In this document: one piece after another, positions 5,785 through 10,054 of the stretch
Numbering within the stretch: the first letter of the stretch is position 1
How the letters are laid out: each line of letters opens with the position of its first letter
Source of the DNA: Candidatus Aminicenantes bacterium RBG_13_64_14
GTDB lineage: Bacteria; Acidobacteriota; Aminicenantia; Aminicenantales; Saccharicenantaceae
Direction: 5' to 3'
DNA length: 10,054 nucleotides
Assembly (NCBI GenBank): GCA_001773855.1
Contig: MEXZ01000123.1
Span: 1 to 10,054, forward strand
Translations under genes and position numbers: made by a program
Notes under the pieces: model-generated
The model's database searches: none
What the model saw: the letters and a program-made list of their open reading frames with translations, nothing else
What the model was told of the DNA's origin: nothing

Positions 5785-5832
5785 CACCCCCGCAGCGGGT
5801 CCTCGGGGATTGTCCCCGTTCGCTGCGGGGTG
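5785..5832. repeat. Large nested inverted repeat downstream of the RRM gene
   Basis: The outer arms CACCCCCGCAGCG (5785-5797) and CGCTGCGGGGTG (5821-5832) pair over 12 bp with one bulged C. Inside is a second hairpin, CGGGGA-TTG-TCCCCG (5804-5818). It lies 34 bases past the RRM stop codon and could stop or stabilise that transcript, although no T-run follows. The inner minus-strand sequence GAACGGGGACA equals the start of the 53-bp elements, so it may be a distant relative. Confidence 0.5.
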
Positions 5833-5865
5833 TGTTAAGAGATTATTCTGGAATTCAGGAAGCGT

Positions 5866-6177
5866 TCAGAACTTTGAAAATCCTCTTCTGTCGCCGCCGA
5901 CGGGGCCGCCCGGGCGCCGATCGCGATCGGTCCGGGGTCTTTCGGCCTGCGGGCGGGCATCGTTGACGATGAGCTTGCGGCCGTCGAACTCGGTGCCGTT
6001 CAGCTTGCCCTTGGCATCCTGCGCCGCTTCCGGAGTGGCCATCTCGACGAAGCCGAAGCCGCGACCCTGCAGGATGTTGACCGAGGTAACCTCGCCGAAC
6101 TGCGCGAACAGCTCCTTCAGCGTCTCTTCCGTGGTCTTGTAGTTGAGGTTACCGACATAAAGCTTTGAAAAAGACAT
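5866..6177 (-). CDS. Small RRM-domain RNA-binding protein
   Basis: 103 residues, a single RNA-recognition motif plus a basic tail, like the small Rbp-type proteins of cyanobacteria and other bacteria. RNP2 is LYVGNL (6-11) and RNP1 is RGFGFVEM (39-46), with the aromatic residues Y7, F41 and F43 that stack on RNA bases. The tail (75-103) is Arg/Gly/Pro-rich and disordered (PRTDRDRRPGGPVGGDRRGF). The loop between strands 2 and 3 is unusually short: only about four residues separate SVN from RNP1, where TDRETGRS-like loops are usual. The start is supported by AGGAGG eight bases before the ATG. Such proteins are often cold- or stress-regulated; the structured GC-rich leader here would suit post-transcriptional control, but that is inference. 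It is divergent from sppA. Confidence 0.92.
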   Translation of the reverse strand: MSFSKLYVGNLNYKTTEETLKELFAQFGEVTSVNILQGRGFGFVEMATPEAAQDAKGKLNGTEFDGRKLIVNDARPQAERPRTDRDRRPGGPVGGDRRGFSKF

Positions 6178-6193
6178 TCAGAATACCTCCTGT

Positions 6194-6244
6194 CTCTCCC
6201 GCCATCGCCGGCCCCGCTGCGGGAAGCGCACGGCGGGATGAGAG
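6194..6244 (-). promoter_or_regulatory. Structured 5' leader of the RRM gene
   Basis: CTCT-CCCGCC (6194-6203) pairs with GGCGGG (6232-6237) and, across a 3-base bulge, AGAG (6241-6244). The inside is GC-rich and contains CCCGC-TG-CGGG. The stem ends a few bases before the AGGAGG of the RRM gene. A weak promoter, TTCAAT (6271-6266), 17 bases, TAAACT (6248-6243), would start the transcript near 6236 and keep most of the stem. Confidence 0.35.
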
Positions 6245-6266
6245 TTTATTGTCCATATTTCGAAGA

Positions 6267-6294
6267 TTGAAATCAAGCTCATTTCTGCTATAGT
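6267..6294 (+). promoter_or_regulatory. Sigma70-like promoter of sppA
   Basis: TTGAAA (6267-6272), a 16-base spacer and TATAGT (6289-6294), each box matching consensus at five of six bases, with an extended -10 TG at 6286-6287. Transcription would start near 6301, leaving a leader of about 44 bases. Its -35 box overlaps the weak -35 of the divergent RRM promoter. Confidence 0.65.
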
Positions 6295-6333
6295 TGGGTG
6301 ACCCGGACGCAGGCCGCGTGACCGGGCGGAGAC

Positions 6334-6339
6334 GAGGAG
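6334..6339 (+). promoter_or_regulatory. Ribosome binding site deciding the sppA start
   Basis: GAGGAG lies five bases before ATG 6345. The longer frame opening at TTG 6294 begins in the -10 box, so it cannot be translated from this promoter. Confidence 0.7.
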
Positions 6340-6344
6340 CCACC

Positions 6345-8060
6345 ATGAGAAAATCCGCCTATGTCGGGATGATCTTCCTGTTCTTTTTCCTGCTGGCCGC
6401 CGCCGGCACGTTCTTCCTGGTCGTCATGGACATCGGCGGGACGGCCGTGGACATGCCCGTCCGCGGCTATCTCGAAGTCCCGCTCTCGGGCCCCGTTTCC
6501 GAGGTCGCCGCGCCGGATTCCCTCAGCTCGCTCCTGCTCAGGGCCAGGCCGCTGGCCATGCACGACCTCTGGATGAACCTGCGCAAGGCCAAGGTCGACG
6601 GCCGCATCCAAGCCGTCCTCCTGCGGCTCGGCCTCCTCCAGTGCGACTGGGCCAAGGCCAACGAGATGCGCGAGGCCATCCTCGATTTCCGCCGCTCGGG
6701 GAAAAAGGTCTACGCCGTGATCGAGGAAGCCCCTGATTTCGACATGGAATATTTCGTGGCCACGGCCTGCGACCGGATCATCCTCCACCCCCTGGGCTGG
6801 CTGGGCATCAACGGCATCGGCGGCGATGTTCCGTTCTTGAAGGGCGCGCTCGACAAGCTCGGCGTCCGGGCCGAGTTCGAGCACGTCGAGGAATACAAGA
6901 CCGCGGCCAACGTGTTCACGGAAAAGGGCTTCACACCGGCCCACCGGGAAGAGATGGAATCCCTCTACGCCGACCTCTTCGCCCAGTACGTGGCCATGGC
7001 GGCCAAAGCCCGCGGCAAGAGCGAGGGGGAGTTCCGGGCGCTCATCGACCGCGGCTTCTTCCAGGGCGAGAAGGCCAAGACGGCGGGGCTCGTCGACGAC
7101 TGCCTCTACGAGGACGAGGTCCAGGCACTCTTGCGGCAGGACGGCCGGACACCGGCCCGGGTCAGGTTCGACGACTATACGAAGGTCAGGCCGTCCTCGG
7201 TCGGACTCGAAACGGGCCGCCAGGTCGCCCTCATCTACGCCGTCGGGACGATCATGACAGGCGAAAGCCTGCCCCAGGTCCTGGGCGGGTCGACCGTGGC
7301 CCGATGGATACGGACCGCCCGCAACGACGGGTCGGTCAAGGCCATCGTCCTGCGCATCGACAGCCCGGGCGGGTCGTCGGTCGGGTCAGACGTCATCTGG
7401 CGCGAGGTCGCCCTGGCCAGGAAGGTGAAGCCCGTCATCGTGTCCATGTCGGACGTAGCCGGCTCGGGCGGGTACTGGATCGCCATGGCCGCGACGCGGA
7501 TCGTGGCCCAGCCCCAAACCCTGACCGGGTCGATCGGTGTCCTGGCCGGGAAGTTCAGCATCGACGGCCTCCTCGGCAAGCTCGGCATCACCTCGGAGAA
7601 GCTCGTTTTCGGCGAGAAGGCCGACATCTTCTCGCCCTTCCGGCCGTTCACGCCCGACGAACGAAAGGTCCTCAAGGAAGAGATCCTGTGGACCTATGAA
7701 CAGTTCCTGGCCAAGGCCGCGGAGGGGCGGGGTCTCACCCGGGACGAGGTTGACGCCGTCGGCAAGGGCCGCATCTGGACGGGAAGGCAGGCCAAGGACC
7801 TCAAGCTCGTCGACGAGCTCGGCGGCCTGACCATGGCCCTGGGGTTGGCCAAGAAGGAGGCGGGTATCGACGCCGACGAGGAAGTCCGCCTGGATGTCTG
7901 GCCCAAGAAGCGCTCGTTCTGGCAGGCCATTTTCAGCCGGACCGGGATCGGGCTCGATATCAAGAGCGCCGCCGGCCGGGAAAAGATCCTGGACACCGGC
8001 CGCCTGATGAACCGGACGAACATCTGGGCGATCATGCCCTTCTGGGTCAAACCCCAGTAG
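6345..8060 (+). CDS. sppA: Signal peptide peptidase SppA, long (67K-type) form
   Basis: Membrane-anchored serine protease that degrades signal peptides left in the membrane after protein export. It is 571 residues, close to the ~600 of E. coli SppA and twice the short forms, so it carries two ClpP-fold domains. One membrane span lies at about 5-28 (VGMIFLFFFLLAAAGTFFLV), and the rest is extracytoplasmic. The N-terminal domain (~40-265) holds the general-base lysine K185 in EEYKTAANVFTEKGFTP, as in the E. coli YKSA segment. The C-terminal domain (~290-515) holds the nucleophile S374 in MSDVAGSGGYWIA after RIDSPGGS (338-344), and then LTGSIGVL. Both halves of the Ser/Lys dyad are present, so it should be active. 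It is monocistronic with its own promoter, divergent from the RRM gene, and followed by a hairpin cluster. Confidence 0.95.
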   Translation: MRKSAYVGMIFLFFFLLAAAGTFFLVVMDIGGTAVDMPVRGYLEVPLSGPVSEVAAPDSLSSLLLRARPLAMHDLWMNLRKAKVDGRIQAVLLRLGLLQCDWAKANEMREAILDFRRSGKKVYAVIEEAPDFDMEYFVATACDRIILHPLGWLGINGIGGDVPFLKGALDKLGVRAEFEHVEEYKTAANVFTEKGFTPAHREEMESLYADLFAQYVAMAAKARGKSEGEFRALIDRGFFQGEKAKTAGLVDDCLYEDEVQALLRQDGRTPARVRFDDYTKVRPSSVGLETGRQVALIYAVGTIMTGESLPQVLGGSTVARWIRTARNDGSVKAIVLRIDSPGGSSVGSDVIWREVALARKVKPVIVSMSDVAGSGGYWIAMAATRIVAQPQTLTGSIGVLAGKFSIDGLLGKLGITSEKLVFGEKADIFSPFRPFTPDERKVLKEEILWTYEQFLAKAAEGRGLTRDEVDAVGKGRIWTGRQAKDLKLVDELGGLTMALGLAKKEAGIDADEEVRLDVWPKKRSFWQAIFSRTGIGLDIKSAAGREKILDTGRLMNRTNIWAIMPFWVKPQ

Positions 8061-8219
8061 GGGTAGTCCCCATCGAGGCCGTCGTTTTGATGGGGGCGGT
8101 CCCCGATAGGGGCAGCCCTAACCGGGGCTCCGGGGATCGCCCCGCTTAGGACGGCCCCCGAAAGGGGCCGTCCCCATCGAGGCGCCAGCCTTGATGAGGG
8201 CAGTCCTTCATAAAAGGAC
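8060..8219. repeat. Hairpin cluster with a duplicated 45-bp unit
   Basis: This lies between the convergent sppA and helicase-nuclease genes. A 45-bp unit at 8060-8104 recurs at 8164-8208, exactly 104 bp later. Both copies share GTCCCCATCGAGGC and a TTGATG-GGGC-GTCC segment, and each folds back on itself through CCCCATC...GATG(G/A)GG. Between them lie a stem CCTAA-c-CGGGG / CCCCG-c-TTAGG (8117-8150) and TAGGG/CCCTA (8107-8120). A last hairpin, GTCCTT-CATAA-AAGGAC (8203-8219), ends just before the other gene's stop. No T-run makes a classical terminator. It looks like a REP-type cluster that also insulates the two genes. Confidence 0.6.
8149..8173. repeat. Perfect 10-bp hairpin within the cluster
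   Basis: GGACGGCCCC (8149-8158) and GGGGCCGTCC (8164-8173) pair perfectly around CGAAA. It is the most stable stem of the cluster and overlaps the start of the second 45-bp unit, so the repeat can fold in alternative ways. Confidence 0.6.
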
Positions 8220-8221
8220 GG

Positions 8222-10054
8222 TTAATAAGCAAACGATGAGGGACAGATCGTTTTGAATTCGCAGAACGAACAGTTATGCCAGTCCGGGCGGGCCGTGAAA
8301 TCCCCGCCGCGGACGCCCTCGGCCGCTTGCCGGATCTTCTCCCCCGCCCGGCGCAGCTCCTTCTCCCCTTTCACGGCGCGCCCGACGATGTCGGACTCCA
8401 GGAAGTGGAGGCGCGTCTCGACCGGAAGCATCCCCTCCGTCTTTAAAAAGGACAGGGCGTAGACGTCCATCTGCAGGTTGTCGGCCGTCCGGCGGTCGGC
8501 TTCCTTCTGTGAGGAAGCCTCCGTCGACTTGAAGTCGATGATGACCGGACCCGCGTCCTCGAAGTCGATGCGATCGTAGCGTCCCGAAAAGCGGATGCCG
8601 CCCTCCTGCCAGCGGAAGGGCTTTTCGAGGAAAGCCGGCAGGCGCCCCGACCCCTCCTCCCGCCGGTAAAAGAGGCGAAGGGCCTGCTCGCCGGCCGCCT
8701 TACGCAGCTCTTCATGCTCCCGGCTGAGGAAGCCTTCGTTGACCCAGTTTTTACCGTACTCGTCGATGATGTCCTGCTCGGCCGGCCTCTTCCCCTTCAT
8801 CTTCTGCCGCAGGTAGGAATGGATGGTCGTGTGGAGGACGCGGCCGAAGACGAGCGAGTGGTGGGGCAGGACGGGCACACGCATGACGTGACGGAACCTG
8901 AACTTGAGCGGGCAGAGAAGGTAATCCTCGACCTGGACATGGCTCAGCCGCAGCGTCCCCGTCGGCCGGACCGGGGCCGGCATCTTCGGCCGGCTGTCGG
9001 ACAGGGCGTAGCGCCGGATCTCCTCGAGGACCGAAGCGCGCAGGACGTCCTCCGGCATCTTGGGAATGTCCAGGGCCTCGAGGACGAAGGGGCTGACCTT
9101 CTTATGGCGCTTGAGCCCATAGTCCCTGGCATAGGTCAGGTAGAGGGCCCGGCGGGCGCGGGTCATGGCCACGTAGAAGAGCCGCCTCTCCTCCTGGAGA
9201 TAGTTCTCCCGCCCCGGCAGGATCTCCTTGAGGATCCCGTCCGGGACCGGGATCCTCTCCCGCCGCTCCCGGCCGGGAAAGCGGTCCTCGATGAGGCCGA
9301 CGAGAAAGACCGTGCCGAACTCGAGCCCTTTGGCCTTGTGGACCGTGAGGACGTTGACGGCGTCCTCGTCGAGCTCCGCCTCCGACGTGGCCGGGTTGTC
9401 GCCGACCTCGCGGAGCAAGTCGAGGTAACGGGCGAAGGAGCGGATGGAGTCGTCGTCGACGAGGTCGGAGAACCCCTTGATCTTGTCGAAAAAAAGACGG
9501 ATGTTCTTGATCCGGACCTCGGATTCGAGGGTCATCGGGCTGACCAGGGCCTTGAGGTAGCCGCTTTTTTCGAGGAAGGCGTAGACGACCGCCCCGGCGT
9601 TCTTCGCCCCGGCCAGATCGACGAACGCGAGGATATCGGCGAAGATCCTCTTGACGGTCTCCTCCGTCTCCTTGGCGATCTCCACCGGGCTCGTTCCCTC
9701 GGCGATCGTCTTGAAGACGCTGTGGAGGGACAAGTTCTTCTTCTCGGCGTACCCGGCGATCCGGGTCATGTCGTAAGGGCCGGCCTTATAGACATCCGAG
9801 AGGGCGAGGTAGAAGAGGTCGCGGCTGTTGTCGAAATCCGTCAGGGCCCGGATGAAAGCGACGAGGACTTTGACCTCCTCCTGCTGGTAGAGTCCCCGGC
9901 TGCCCGAAAAACGGAAGGGGACCTGCTTCATGTTGAAGGACTGCAGGTAGGGGTCGGCGTCGGCGTTGCGCCGGACAAGGACGGCGATGTCCCTCCAGGC
10001 AGAATTCTGCTCGTGGATTTCGAGGATGCGGTCGGCCACGGCGTCGGCCTCGTG
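8222..10054 (-). CDS. UvrD/RecB-like helicase fused to a PD-(D/E)XK nuclease, C-terminal part
   Basis: 610 codons are in the window, open through the right edge; the N-terminal ATPase region with Walker A should lie outside. Residues are numbered from the first in-window codon. Superfamily 1A helicase motifs are IAVLVRR (23-29, motif IV region), NVLTVHKAKGLEFGTVFL (motif V, ~234-251) and RRLFYVAMTRARRALYLTYA (motif VI, ~290-309). A RecB-type nuclease follows: GRVLH (404-408), GRYDRID (491-497), the catalytic VIIDFK (504-509) and QMDVY (528-532, the QxxxY motif). Cysteines C381, C595, C598 and C604 (CSFCEFKTIC) fit the AddB/Cas4-type iron-sulfur clasp. This is probably a DNA end-processing enzyme for recombination repair, like AddAB/AdnAB subunits. 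Whether a partner subunit exists cannot be seen. The gene ends at TAA 8222, one base from the hairpin cluster. Confidence 0.92.
   Translation of the reverse strand, partial: HEADAVADRILEIHEQNSAWRDIAVLVRRNADADPYLQSFNMKQVPFRFSGSRGLYQQEEVKVLVAFIRALTDFDNSRDLFYLALSDVYKAGPYDMTRIAGYAEKKNLSLHSVFKTIAEGTSPVEIAKETEETVKRIFADILAFVDLAGAKNAGAVVYAFLEKSGYLKALVSPMTLESEVRIKNIRLFFDKIKGFSDLVDDDSIRSFARYLDLLREVGDNPATSEAELDEDAVNVLTVHKAKGLEFGTVFLVGLIEDRFPGRERRERIPVPDGILKEILPGRENYLQEERRLFYVAMTRARRALYLTYARDYGLKRHKKVSPFVLEALDIPKMPEDVLRASVLEEIRRYALSDSRPKMPAPVRPTGTLRLSHVQVEDYLLCPLKFRFRHVMRVPVLPHHSLVFGRVLHTTIHSYLRQKMKGKRPAEQDIIDEYGKNWVNEGFLSREHEELRKAAGEQALRLFYRREEGSGRLPAFLEKPFRWQEGGIRFSGRYDRIDFEDAGPVIIDFKSTEASSQKEADRRTADNLQMDVYALSFLKTEGMLPVETRLHFLESDIVGRAVKGEKELRRAGEKIRQAAEGVRGGDFTARPDWHNCSFCEFKTICPSSFAY

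Noticed and set aside
6294..6344. Extra 17 N-terminal codons for SppA
   Set aside because: The TTG at 6294 overlaps the -10 box, and ATG 6345 has a GAGGAG and begins directly at the membrane anchor.
6288..6944. 218-codon minus-strand frame
   Set aside because: Antisense to the start of sppA and crosses its promoter; the sequence is an antisense shadow.
8060..8219. CRISPR-like array
   Set aside because: Only two copies of a 45-bp unit, no regular spacers and no cas genes; the stems dominate.

Overview
This is a gene-dense, GC-rich bacterial chromosome segment with short intergenic gaps that are full of hairpins. The gene content includes a LeuC/HacA-type dehydratase, two ECF sigma factor modules, a bacterial RRM protein, a long-form SppA protease and a UvrD-like helicase fused to a RecB-type nuclease. 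This fits an Acidobacteriota- or Aminicenantota-like lineage, but that placement is an inference from gene style and is low confidence. No tRNA, rRNA, CRISPR array, transposase or phage gene is visible.

Layout. Positions 1-576 (minus) hold the N-terminal 192 residues of a 3-isopropylmalate/homoaconitate dehydratase large subunit, cut by the window edge. Positions 577-823 hold no gene but three inverted repeats. Positions 824-2859 (plus) form a three-gene operon: an ECF sigma factor, a small single-span membrane protein that overlaps it (probable anti-sigma), and an exported protein with secretin-type N-domains but no secretin channel. A 53-bp hairpin element lies on each side of this operon in opposite orientation (695-747 plus and 2856-2908 minus).

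Positions 5622-2977 (minus) form a second, convergent ECF operon: sigma factor, zinc-finger transmembrane anti-sigma factor, exported TPR/helical-repeat protein, and small exported protein. The genes are 1-24 bp apart. The last two proteins end in the same ~77-residue domain, which resembles part of YvlB/LiaX-type envelope-stress proteins. A sigma70-like promoter with a palindrome at its start site lies upstream. Both ECF operons therefore pair a cytoplasmic regulator with exported proteins and look like envelope-signalling modules.

Positions 6177-5866 (minus) encode a small RRM RNA-binding protein. Divergent from it, 6345-8060 (plus) encodes SppA behind a good extended -10 promoter. Positions 8060-8219 hold a dense hairpin cluster with a 104-bp-spaced duplicated unit. 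Positions 10054-8222 (minus) carry the C-terminal part of a UvrD/RecB-type helicase fused to a PD-(D/E)XK nuclease with a probable iron-sulfur cluster; its 5' end is outside the window.

The most interesting items are the channel-less, domain-permuted secretin-like protein in an ECF operon bracketed by inverted repeats, and the duplicated IW(I/L)E-ending domain in the second ECF operon.
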